The position numbers were made by a program, and so were the translations under genes. Shown in pieces: positions 54,781 through 64,000 of a DNA stretch of 64,000 nucleotides (the first letter of the stretch is position 1; every line of letters starts with the position of its first letter). The notes below the pieces were generated by a model. The model saw only the letters and a list, made by a program, of their open reading frames with translations. It did not search any database and was not told where the DNA came from. Origin of the DNA: Symsagittifera roscoffensis (lineage: Eukaryota; Xenacoelomorpha; Acoela; Convolutidae); contig NC_087070.1 of NCBI RefSeq assembly GCF_963678635.1, positions 34,849,109 to 34,913,108 of the forward strand. Direction: 5' to 3'.

Positions 54781-56021
54781 TAGTGCATTTTTTATTTGTA
54801 AGTGTAAATTTTTGCAGTAATTTTACTATACGATGTAGTGAATTGTTTGATTATTTATGTAGTTTAATTCTTTAAATTCCTTAATTTTTTTTTTACAAAA
54901 AGCATCTTAGCAACTAACTTTTTGATGAAATACGGAGAATGATGATAGAATATGGATGTTCTAGTCCCCCAGTTGAAAGAATTAACGATAGAGTAGATAA
55001 ATTTACGAAAATTGTAACCAACTTCTAGTAAATTGTATAATTTTCTTAAAAGTTTATTCTGAGAAAGATGGAAATATTTTTATACGAAAAAATTAGACAC
55101 AAGAAAACTATGATACTACATTTTTTTCAGTGTAACTTTTTACCGTGACAGAGCAATTGACAAATTTGGATGATAATTTTTTTGGAAAGTTTGGAAATTT
55201 AAAAGAATTTTTTAAAGATTAGAGACAAAGTGATAAGAGAGAACTGAAATGAATCGTAGCAAGAAATATGACAGAATAAATAAACCAATTGAGGTAAAAA
55301 TAAGAACAAGATAAAAACATCTGGTTGATCGAAACTTAAAAGATTTTGCATAATTTTATCTTAGTTCCAATGAAAAGTTCATGCAACTTTGATTGGATGT
55401 ATTTCAATTTTTTATGAAAAATTAAGATTTTAAACTCTCAAGAAAGTAATTCACGCTCCATTAACTCTGTGGGGAACTGCTAATATGCATCTGTCATATG
55501 ATCGTGGGATGATTATGTGAAAAAAGATAAAATAAGTCATAAAATCAATAAGTATAATGAAGCTGTCATCCATTCTCCAGATAGCCTGAGGAATAAAAGA
55601 TTAAGTGGGATATAAAAGTAATCAACCGTGAGGAGCTGTAAGGATTCCCCTGATATCCCGTGGAGCGGAATAATTAACCTCTCAAAGATAATCCACTCTT
55701 GACAGTTCTCCCCAGATTACCTGAGGGAATATAAATAAAATGAAATAAGAATTTAAAAGATTCTTTCGAGAAAGTTTTTTTGTGATTTATTACTTTATGA
55801 TCCCATACTCTAAATCTTAGTTTTTGTCGAAACTTACCATCCAATTTTTTTTTCGATTTTTTTAATATAAAAATGTTTTTTTTTAAAGATAAAAATGTAT
55901 TTGCAAGTAAAACATGTAAAATTTTCTAAAAATTTTCTAAAATTTACCTTCTGAAACTTACATAACGAATTTTTGTAAGACAAAATAGCCCTTACATATC
56001 ACAAATCGTAGGAGTTAGGTA
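54781..56021. other. Non-coding right arm of the Polinton
   Basis: Between the protease and the right terminal repeat. AT-rich with no convincing frame, except that 55,440-55,735 is less AT-rich and has several complementary words (see separate entry). Confidence 0.6.
55440..55735. other. Structured-looking segment in the right arm
   Basis: GGGGAACTG (55,470) is complementary to CAGTTCTCCCC (55,699); GTGGGATAT (55,606) to ATATCCCG (55,655); and the direct pair CCAGATAGCCTGAGGAATA / CCAGATTACCTGAGGGAATA stands at 55,578 and 55,712. Could be a decayed small element or a structured RNA. No family known to me. Confidence 0.35.
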
Positions 56022-56275
56022 AGAAACGCAAGTATCGGCAAAATCGAACTCAAAAAATTTGGGCGCCAAAAATTTTTCTGAAACTTACCATCTGAATCTT
56101 ACTATCTTAATACATTGGGAAACCTATTCCCTATCTTAAAACATTGGGAAATCTATAGCCTATGTTAATACATAAGGTGAACACTGGATACTCTATAGCC
56201 TATGTTAATACATGGGGGTCTTCACCCCCCCCCCCCCCCCCCCCCCCGGACGGTTTGAATCCAACATAAACTACT
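56022..56275 (-). repeat. Right terminal inverted repeat of the Polinton
   Basis: Inverse of the left repeat. Read on the minus strand from 56,275: AGTAGTTTATGTTGGATTC, a CCGTCCGG word, 23 G, TGAAGACCCCC, then ATGTATTAACATAGGCTATA repeats and ATGGTAAGTTTCAGA. Lacks the 110-base insertion of the left end. Confidence 0.9.
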
Positions 56276-56281
56276 TTCCTT
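56276..56281. other. Right target-site duplication of the Polinton
   Basis: TTCCTT, matching TTCGTT on the left at five of six bases. Confidence 0.7.
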
Positions 56282-58796
56282 AAAGTTTTTCAAATTTCAA
56301 ATCGGTTTATGATTGGCACTTTTTTCGTGAAATCACGCTAGCAACAAAAATAGATCAATGTTTAAATCTTTTTTTTCGCTTCAATTTTGGAGTTTGCCTT
56401 CATTTAACAAAATAGACGAAGTGAGCTGAAAACCACAAGTCAAACCGCGCACATCAAATTTGAGCGTGAATAAGTCTTGTTCCTGAAATTCAACAATGAA
56501 ATCAAATCACAAAAACTACAAGTGAAAACCATTGTTGTTTTGCACTTGAAAAATCACCTGTAAATAACGAGCACAAAGTTTTTCGCGTTCAGTTTCTTGA
56601 TTGCAATAGATTTTTCAAGCTGAGTTTGCTTAAATTTTTTCGTTTGTTATTTGATTTCATCAACAGCTTATGCAAAAACTATTTTCTGCAAAAAGATTGT
56701 TTAGAATCCACCGTCAAATAATTAAGAATCTCTACGATTGATTCACTTTAAGTCAAAAAAGTTCGCGCTGACCCTTTTAAAAACTAGATTTAAGTGTGAT
56801 GCTGCACTTCGTACGCAAGAACTCAAAAAGTCAGCAAAAAACAAAAATTAACTCAAATAATTAAACAAGAAACGAGATCCCCAAAAGCGAATAACTTCTG
56901 TGCGTTACTGCTCTACTTCGCTGTACTTTCAAAAGATGCTGTTATACCAATTAACCAGTATCAAGGCAACGCGGTTTTTGAAATAGTGTTAATTTTAGAC
57001 AAAAAAAAGATGACGACAAATCTTAATCATAGAATTTAGCAAAACTATAATGATGCAAAATGTTTATCCAAAAACGTATTCTTTAGAGCTTTTTTAGTCA
57101 ATCTAAAAATAGGCTTAAATTACTAAGTTAATTACTGACAAACTTCAAATAAGTAAGTCTCGTACATAGCCAAACAAGTTTATAAAGTGTTTTCTCTCCA
57201 AAATGTTTTATAAACAACTATTTTTTGTTTGATAGCTTGAAATTTCATTTTACTATATGAAATTCCGTAGTTGAAAAGTTTTTGAGCATTTTGCTCATTT
57301 TTTTGGAGATAATACTCTTCTCAAATTTTGTTCGGTTACGTATGAGGGTCACTTTGATGTAATTTTGTCAGTAATTGACCCAGTAATTTTAGCCTAAAAA
57401 CGCAAGCTTGACTCGTGCACTAGCAATGTAACTCCAGGACTTTTTTAAGGATGCTACATTGGGACTAGTAGCTCGCTAACTCTTTGACTTTGCGTTTATG
57501 AGCAAAGAAAATGAAAAAAAAACTGAACAAGGCAATCGGTTTGTAGATTTAAGCTCGAAAACAATTCTAAAAATGCAGGATTTTTAGCTTTTTGGATTTG
57601 TGGAACTTTTTTTATGAATTTTTCCCTGGCTCAAAATGTTTGGATGGAAAATTATTCCACTTTTATTCACAGAACGTTTGAATAATTGGGGGTCTTCGAA
57701 GTCCATTAAAAAATGCTTAAGTTTGGTTTGCATCATTTAACAATCCGACTGATTGGCAATATCATTTCTGTTCAAAACTTACGCGAATTGATTTGATCCT
57801 GTTTGTCTGGCTTTAAAAAGCCAAAAATTTTCCCGCATTATTCTTTGATGCTCACTGCAATCCCCTGTGAAAACCTCTTTCTTTTCATTTTGAAGTAAGA
57901 CGGAATTAAACTGTAGAAGCTTAGAAGCTTTAAATTGTAGTGACAATAATTTGCAACGGTGACAAAAAAAAGGTAGTGAAACTGTTTGGTGTTAATTTGT
58001 TTAATGTTAAGAATGTGGGAACATTCCTGAAGAGGCCACAAGTTCAATTTAAATTCCAACATCTTTATTATTCTTTAATCACCACACATCCTACTTTATC
58101 ACCCGTTATTAAACTTTTTAATCACCAAATTATTTTTTTGAACTGTCCAAAATTGACGGAATTAAGAAAATTTTTGCACCTATGGTCTTTTGAGCGTAAA
58201 GGATTTCCCATAGAATGCATAATATTTTCATCAAGCAGTTACAGATCAACTTAGTTCAGACCTATAAATTTAATTCAGCCAATTTCTTACAAAATGTAAG
58301 AGATAAACTAAACACCTAAACAGCAATTTGAGAACTAAGTAGTCAAAACTTTTGAATCCTCTTAATAGCTTTGACATTCTAACTTAAGGTTTTTGTCTTT
58401 TTTTTATTTATCTGAAATATATTTTTGTCTAGAGCTCAAAACATAAGAAATTTGATATTTTTGTGTTAAGTTAACGAGAATTGAGAACAGCTAATTTGGC
58501 CAAAAAATGATAAAGCGTGATGTAATGTGTTATTGTAACAGGCTTAAGTGCTTTTTTTGGCTCTTGACACATTGTTGGGTCCTGTCTCGGTGAGGTTCAA
58601 TACAAAAAAGTGAATCATTTGTACTGCAAGTTTATATGACTTTGTAGCATTAACTGATAATAGAAACTGTATGTTCGAAGCATAGCCAACAGACAGTTGG
58701 AAAACTGCAAAAGAACAAGGAAACTTAAAAAATTAATAATTGCAAACTAGTCAACATTTTTTTTAAGTTTCAAAACAAAACTTATACGAAGTTAAA
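56282..58796. repeat. 2.5-kb tandem unit P2
   Basis: Most complete unit: from TTTTTCAAATTTCAAATCGG to ACGAAGTTAAAAATT. Contains the words GCACTTGAAAAATCACCTG, AAGTCAAACCGCGCACATC and GCCAACAGACAGTTGG found in the other units. Non-coding. Confidence 0.8.
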
Positions 58797-59980
58797 AATT
58801 TTCAAATTTCAAATCGGTTTATGATTGGCACCTTTTTTGTGAAATTATGCTACTTAAAAAATGGCTGAATGGTTGAATCTTTTATTTCACTCGAATTTGA
58901 TAAATTTTAAGTCTGTTCAATTTGAAATTAGAAGTCAATAACGTTTTCGTGATCTGTTCAATTTTGCTTCAATATTGGAGTTTGCCTTCACTTAACAAAA
59001 AATCCCATTTGAGCGTGAATATGACTTTTTCCCGCAAAACCAACAATGAAATCAAATCACAAAAAACTACATAAAGGAAAATCATTGTTGTTTTGCACTT
59101 GGAAAGTCACCTGTAAATAACGACACAAAAATTGCGTTCAGCTTCTTAAGTGCAAAAGCTTTTTTAAGCTAAGAAACCACACGTTCTTTTGCTTTATTTT
59201 TTTCGTTTGTTATTTGATTTCATCAACAGTTTATGCAAAAATTATTTTCTGCTAGAAGATTGTTTAGAGAACGCCGCCAAAGGGTTCAGAGTCTCTACGA
59301 TTGATTCACTTTATTTCAAAAAAATGTTCGCGCTGACGACTTTTAAAAATTAGATTTAGGTGTGAAGCTGCACTTCGAACGCAATGACTCAAAAAGTCAG
59401 CAAAACACGAAAATCAATTCAAATAATTGATAAACCAGAAACCAGCTCCCAAAAAGCGAACTACTTGTGTGCGTTACTGCTCTACTTCGCTGCACTTTTA
59501 AAAGATGGTGTAATACCAATTACATAGTATCAATGCAACGCGGTTTTTGAAATACTGTTAATTTTAGACAAAAAGAAAGATGACGACAAACCTTGATCAT
59601 AGAATTGAGCCAAATTATTATGATGCAATATATTTTGCAAAATTCTCGACTAAATATTTATCCAAAAACGTATTCTTTAGCTTTTTTGGTCAATCTAAAA
59701 TTAAGCTTAAATTACTAGGTTAATTACTGACAAAACTTCAAAAAAGTAAGTCTCGTACGTAGCCAAATAAGTTTATGAAGTGTTTTATCTCCAAAATGTT
59801 TTATAAACAAGTTTTTTTTGTTTGATAGCTTAAAATGTCATTTTACTATATGAAATTTCGTAGTTGAAAAGTTTTTAAACATTTTGATTATTTTGTTGGA
59901 GATTATACTCTTCTCAATTTTTTTTGGGCTACGTAAGAGGCTGTTTTTGATGTACTTTTGTCAGTAATTTTGGCTTAATT
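58797..59980. repeat. 2.5-kb tandem unit P3, truncated
   Basis: First 1.2 kb of the unit; similarity ends near TGTCAGTAATTTTGGC. It repeats 56,291 on at an offset of about 2,512 bases. Confidence 0.8.
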
Positions 59981-60640
59981 TTTGAGTAACTAAGAAAACT
60001 AAAGGATTCAATTTTCGGTAAAATTTTGGTCCCGAGTTTTGCAAATTCCATTATTTGAATTCAGCTAAAATTCGAGCAAGTCTTGTCTTCGTCACTTTTT
60101 GTCGAAAATCAACCCTATTTGAGAAAAACGCGTTTTAAATTTCAAGTTTTATGCGTTTTGTCCGGATACTTTAAATCGGCGAAGCTCTGTTGAAACAAGA
60201 TCGATGCAAGCTGGGACCACTCTAGACATAATTTAACAGTTTTTTATCGAGCCTTCGACAGATTAAGTGACACAAATTATAATAAATGTGTGATTTAGAG
60301 GGAAGAGTTATGGAACTCTAAATTTGCTCAATCTAGTATAATTACAGTTAAGCCAAAAATACGGATTTTACACAAATTAAAATAATCTTTTGAAAATTAA
60401 AAATACGAACTGAAATTTAAATTGACGAAATTTAATATACAAAATAGTACAAGACTAGATCGACAAATATGTACAAATAATGAAATATAAGATAAATGAA
60501 ACAAACTTAACAAAGAAATCAAACCTAAGTCATGTCACTGAAAAATGAAGTCTGAATTTGAACTTTGAATGCCGATAAATTTTCACTTTTTTAAAAAATT
60601 TTACTTAAAAGCTCAGCTTAATTTCTGTTTTTAAAATCAA
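59981..60640. other. No gene recognised
   Basis: AT-rich. A plus-strand frame from 60,642 (ATG, Lys/Arg-rich, 77 codons) overlaps the 3-prime flank of the minus-strand gene and I do not trust it. Confidence 0.4.
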
Positions 60641-60808
60641 AATGAGCTCTAAACGACCTAACAGTTACAAAAAAAAATTTCTGAAAAAACGCAGATCCAC
60701 GTTTTATCTTAATCACAAAGTATCCTATACCATTAAACACTTCAAAGGTCACAAAGACATGAACATTTCAAAGATCAGAAAAATTCTTCTTGGGTTATTT
60801 AATAAGAC

Positions 60809-60814
60809 TTTATT
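60809..60814 (-). terminator. AATAAA poly(A) signal
   Basis: AATAAA on the minus strand 50 bases after the stop codon of the frame at 61,445-60,864. Common by chance in AT-rich DNA, so only supportive. Confidence 0.4.
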
Positions 60815-60863
60815 ATGCAAAACCATTTTTGGAACCATTTCTCAACCTGACATGAATTATTTT

Positions 60864-61445
60864 TCACGCGTCTGAAGTTCTAGCAGCCTCGGTTTTGAGC
60901 AATTTTTTGCTCGCTTTCAGATCGAAATCATTTCCAACTTTAGCTGCTGAAGACCGGTCAATTCTCTTGCCGTACAAAACCCATTCCTCGTCATCATCCA
61001 ATTCTGATGAATCGTCCACATTATTTGACAACCCCATGCTCAGACCTGTTCTCGAAATGTTGTTTTCTAAACTGTTATTAGGATTTACACTTCTGGAATA
61101 GTGAGATATTTTGTTACGTTTACAGCAACTTCTTCTGTTTGATTTGGAACAATTGTTTTGAAAATTGGCTGGGCCTCGGAGAACACGACTGGCTAATCCA
61201 ATGGTCGCAATTAGAAGTAAAATGACAACACCTAAAAATATAAAAATTGAATGAATAAATCTGAAAAAATTTTGACGACTTTCACAACAAAGAGTTGTTA
61301 TTTCGCAACACTTGAAGGTTACACAAGACTGCTCGTATATCAGGTCGAGGCGAGGTTTTGAATGATCCGAATGCAATTTCCTGCCAATTAAACTGTTTTC
61401 TGGTTGAAAAACTGATGAAATTTTCGACAAACATTTTTTTTGCAT
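60864..61445 (-). CDS. Possible single-pass membrane protein with Cys pairs
   Basis: ATG at 61,445 (A at -3), 193 codons. Residues 40-60 hold C-x4-CC and CC (SCVTFKCCEITTLCCESRQN) right before one hydrophobic helix (FIHSIFIFLGVVILLLIATI, about residues 64-85). The cytoplasmic part has a Cys/Arg patch (NRRSCCKRNK), an acidic run (SSELDDDEEWVLYGKRI) and a Lys-rich end. Pairs of cysteines next to a single membrane helix recall Shisa- or VOPP-like adaptors, but no signal peptide precedes them; an upstream exon could provide it. TTTATATTTTTAG at 61,233 looks like an acceptor and could mean that the 5-prime part is intron. The word encoding LIYEQSC matches the end of dispersed repeat R. No stops over 580 bases in AT-rich DNA argues for coding. 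Confidence 0.45.
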   Translation of the reverse strand: MQKKCLSKISSVFQPENSLIGRKLHSDHSKPRLDLIYEQSCVTFKCCEITTLCCESRQNFFRFIHSIFIFLGVVILLLIATIGLASRVLRGPANFQNNCSKSNRRSCCKRNKISHYSRSVNPNNSLENNISRTGLSMGLSNNVDDSSELDDDEEWVLYGKRIDRSSAAKVGNDFDLKASKKLLKTEAARTSDA

Positions 61446-61659
61446 GTTAATTTTTCTTCAGTTTATCCCCCACAGGCTAATGTAAACTACAAAAGGATGT
61501 ATTTAGTATCTTATTACTACTAGCGTGTATGATAGTTGGTAAATTATGTTAATTCAAATCAAAGGCATTTGATGCCTATGGTGCTCACTTCGAAACTTCT
61601 ACCATACAAATACTCGACTAGGCACTTTTCCCCATACAACCATGTAGTGGAGTTACCCT

Positions 61660-62340
61660 TCATTAGCCTTTAAGGAAATAGCCTGAACTTTAAAAAAAAA
61701 TCAGAAGTCAAACCGCGGAACATCGAATTTGAGCCTAAACAATATTTTAAGACTTTTGTCCTGAAAAAAAAAACAAAAAAATCATCACGACCTAATTATC
61801 ATCATTACGTTAAGTTTCATCAAACGGGATCAAAAGTTAATTTTTCCATTCATTATTCAAAAGAAATCGAAAACCAAACCAAAGAAATAGAAAAAATATA
61901 GCCAACAGACAGTTGGTAAAGTGTCAAAGAACGCACGTAAACTGAAAAAAAATACCGACTTGTTTTTTGAAAAACCTCAAATTTCAAAAAAAGAAATGTC
62001 CTCGAATCTCTTTCAATTTTTAGACAATTTATTACATTTTTGATAAACATAAAACAACTTGAAGAAACTGGATCAATAAATAAACTTTTTATTTTCATGG
62101 AAATCTGAAAATTACATTCCACTTTCGAAACGAGAAGTCGATCACGTTTTTAGTGAGCTTAACACTTTTGCCGTTCAATAAGGGAGTTTGCCTTCCTTTT
62201 AAGAAAACAAATGAACTAAACTTAAAAAGAAATCGAAAATGAAACCGCGAAAACGTAGCTCCCAATTTTAAACTTGCGTTTGATCAAAAATCAAATTTAA
62301 AATACTTTTCCTGAGAAAAAAAAACGAAAATCATCGCGAC
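61660..62340. repeat. Diverged relative of the 2.5-kb units (P4)
   Basis: AAGTCAAACCGCGGAACATCG (61,707), GCCAACAGACAGTTGGTAAA (61,899) and GGGAGTTTGCCTTCC (62,183) echo the words of P1-P3 in the same strand, but their order and spacing are changed. An old, rearranged copy. Confidence 0.55.
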
Positions 62341-62918
62341 CTATAGAAGAGTCTGAACTACGATCGACTCTTAAAAATTTAAAAAGGAGGCTTGAACAAA
62401 CTTTGAGACTCAATAAGAACCAAATCTAAAAGTGAATAATTACATAGACACTTAAAATTGTTTCAAATGCCGAACAATAACGACAAACAAAGAAACAAAT
62501 CATAGACACCAGATAGCCGGAAAATATTTACTGAACAAAAGTACAAAAAATTACACTAAATTTGAGGTGGGAGCGCGAGTCAAAAAACAAAAATTTTCGT
62601 GAAAAAACACAAAAAGTACCCCTAAACGCCAATTCTGGTCTGTTTTTTGTTTCTGAAACCTCCTACGACGCTGAAAAATTAAACTCACTTTTGAAACTTA
62701 AAAACAGTTTTCGATTTACCCGTAATTTTCACTTCCAATATTGAAAAGCGTAGCATACCAGAAGATGGTAGTTTAGTATACTTGCAACACAGAGGTGAAG
62801 CAGAGCTTGTCACCACTTGTAATGCAACACAAATATACATTTGCAAAATTAAATGAAGGCCATCAAGCCACAGAAAGAACTTGAAAAATGTTTCAATTGA
62901 ACTCCATTTGAGACAAAC
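62341..62918. other. No gene recognised; possible upstream exon
   Basis: A minus-strand frame (62,927-62,685) begins KWSSIETFFKFFLWLDGLHL, hydrophobic like a signal sequence, and reaches SASPLCCKYTK. It could be the first exon of the membrane-protein gene at 61.4 kb, with a donor at AA|GTATAC near 62,780. Unproven. Confidence 0.25.
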
Positions 62919-62978
62919 TTGAGACAAAACTTGCCGAGCGGTAACTCATTGAGACAAAACTTGCCGAGCGGTAACTCA
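62919..62978. repeat. Perfect 30-base tandem duplication
   Basis: TTGAGACAAAACTTGCCGAG followed by CGGTAACTCA occurs twice without change at 62,919-62,948 and 62,949-62,978. The word TTGCCGAGCGGTAA resembles the A-box region of a Leu/Ser tRNA. Confidence 0.95.
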
Positions 62979-63710
62979 CCCGAAAGAACAAAGACGACCG
63001 ACCAACCAGAAAAAAAAATATTCGCAAAAAATTTGGTTTAAAGCTTTTTGAAACAAGATGTATTTAGGCCCCCGCGAAGTAAACACACTCACAAAAATAC
63101 AGATTATATTGAAAAAATCTGTTCAGCATTTCAAGTGATGCAATATAAGTGGACTAAGCCAAAATGACATAAGTTGAAACCAGAAAAGTCGAATAAACCT
63201 TAAGAGCAGAAAAATAGAAACAGAAATTTTAGAAAATCGGAGTTGGTAAGTTTGGAAAAGCATAAGCAACAAATTTAAGAGATTTAAAAAGCAAAAACAC
63301 TTTAGGTATGTCAGTCGAATAGATTCTTTGATTGTGTTAGACAAGTTGCCTAAAGGATTAGGTAACTCTAAGTTCACTTTTGATAACACCTGATAATCGC
63401 AAGCGTAAAGGAATTACCCAAGTCCAACCACCAAGACAAAAATGGCCGCTGAAAAACTTTTGAGAATTTTTTATCGAAAACAATTGCATACATTAATACA
63501 AGATCCAAATTAGTTACTTTAAACACCGGGAACAAAATGAATTCCCCAGAATAAAACAAGCCAAAATTACGCTCTCCTCATGAATTGGGAAAATAAAATA
63601 CGTAAAATCATCTGCAGATATAAAACAAAAACAGACCCGTTTACCTTAAACTGTCAAATTAAACAATTCTTCATAAGAATGGGTATCATATAGAATATTG
63701 TTATACCAGT
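62979..63710. other. No gene recognised
   Basis: AT-rich, no convincing frame. Confidence 0.4.
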
Positions 63711-64000
63711 CAGGGGCGGATCTAGGATTTTCTCGAGGGGGGGGGCGGATTTTCAAAAAATTTTCGAAAATTTTATTGACCTTTTTTTCGGTCAACCAGA
63801 TTGGTTTTCCGAGCTCTCCTAAAGCACTATAAAAGACCGTAGATAGACCAAATTTTCGAAAATTTTGACGAACTTTTTTTTAGGCCAACCAAATTGGTTT
63901 TCCGAGCTCTCCTAAAGCACTATAAAGACCGTAGATAGACCGTTTTTGGGGACTTTTTGGAAAATGTAGACAAAAACTTCGCTTCGCGTTTTTTTGGCAC
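63711..64000 (+). mobile_element. hAT-like short element, cut by the window end
   Basis: Begins CAGGGGCGGATCTAGGATTT, followed by GGGGGGGGGCGGATTTTC and two direct repeats of TTGGTTTTCCGAGCTCTCCT (63,803 and 63,893) about 90 bases apart. Same family as 21.6, 21.95 and 33.96 kb. This copy looks the youngest. Confidence 0.65.

Larger units (their letters stand above)
38688..56275. mobile_element. Full-length, inactivated Polinton/Maverick (17.6 kb)
   Basis: Bounded by terminal inverted repeats that begin 5-prime AGTA and end TACT-3-prime, as Polintons do (AG...CT), with near-perfect six-base target duplications. Contents in order: protein-primed type B DNA polymerase (minus strand); central promoter-like region and small frames; then plus-strand membrane protein, packaging ATPase, retroviral-type integrase (twice), minor capsid protein, small basic protein, major capsid protein, adenain-like cysteine protease. 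That is the whole core set of the family, at the usual length of 15 to 20 kb. Every core gene is broken. Inserted between two units of a 2.5-kb tandem repeat. Related to adintoviruses; an old integrated copy, not a replicating one. Confidence 0.93.

Noticed and set aside
60642-60875. 77-codon Lys-rich plus-strand frame
   Set aside because: Overlaps the end and 3-prime flank of the better-supported minus-strand frame; composition typical of random AT-rich DNA.

Overview
The window is AT-rich nuclear DNA of an animal. The best evidence is a spliced rhodopsin-like receptor gene fragment (three exons with GT/AG borders, exons richer in GC than their surroundings). Around it lies a typical invertebrate repeat load: Ty3/Gypsy retroelements, a tRNA-like SINE, fold-back and hAT-like short elements, and a complete Polinton/Maverick with six-base target duplications. 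I cannot place the phylum from the sequence. Most open frames in the window are too short, lack ATG, or are shadows; almost all mobile-element genes are broken.

Region by region. (1) 0.4-19.3 kb: decayed Ty3/Gypsy material, all on the minus strand. A truncated copy A (0.43-4.6 kb) carries a 1.4-kb internal tandem duplication. A fuller copy B runs from an upstream frame through gag, protease, RT, RNase H and integrase (13.8 down to 6.9 kb). Copy C (19.3 down to 13.8 kb) is a tandem duplicate of most of B with a 5.48-kb period. (2) 19.3-25.9 kb: no recognisable gene; head-to-head hAT-like elements with a perfect palindrome at 21.9 kb, a 110-bp fold-back element at 22.8 kb, a SINE at 24.3 kb. 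(3) 26.0-31.7 kb: last three visible exons of a rhodopsin-like GPCR on the plus strand (end of TM5, a long intracellular loop 3, TM6-TM7-tail). (4) 31.7-36.2 kb: interleaved dispersed repeats. (5) 36.2-60.0 kb: three roughly 2.5-kb tandem units; at the border of the first and second sits a 17.6-kb Polinton (38,688-56,275). (6) 60.0-64.0 kb: one possible small membrane-protein gene on the minus strand, degenerate repeats, and a hAT-like element cut by the window edge.

The Polinton has an adenovirus-like plan: protein-primed type B DNA polymerase on the left (minus strand); on the right (plus strand) a membrane protein, packaging ATPase, integrase, minor capsid protein, small basic protein, major capsid protein and adenain-like protease. 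All the recognisable genes are inactivated by stops, frameshifts, deletions or loss of catalytic residues. The copy still preserves architecture worth study: ATGA stop/start overlaps, candidate leader introns with GTAAGT donors, an inverted pair of ATTGG/CCAAT arrays in the centre, a minisatellite made of small hairpins, and long terminal inverted repeats with a G-run.

A theme of the window is recent local duplication: three separate direct tandem duplications (1.40, 5.48 and 1.82 kb) and a smaller one in the Polinton integrase, each with only a few bases of junction homology. They are either a real mutational signature or an assembly effect; long reads would decide.
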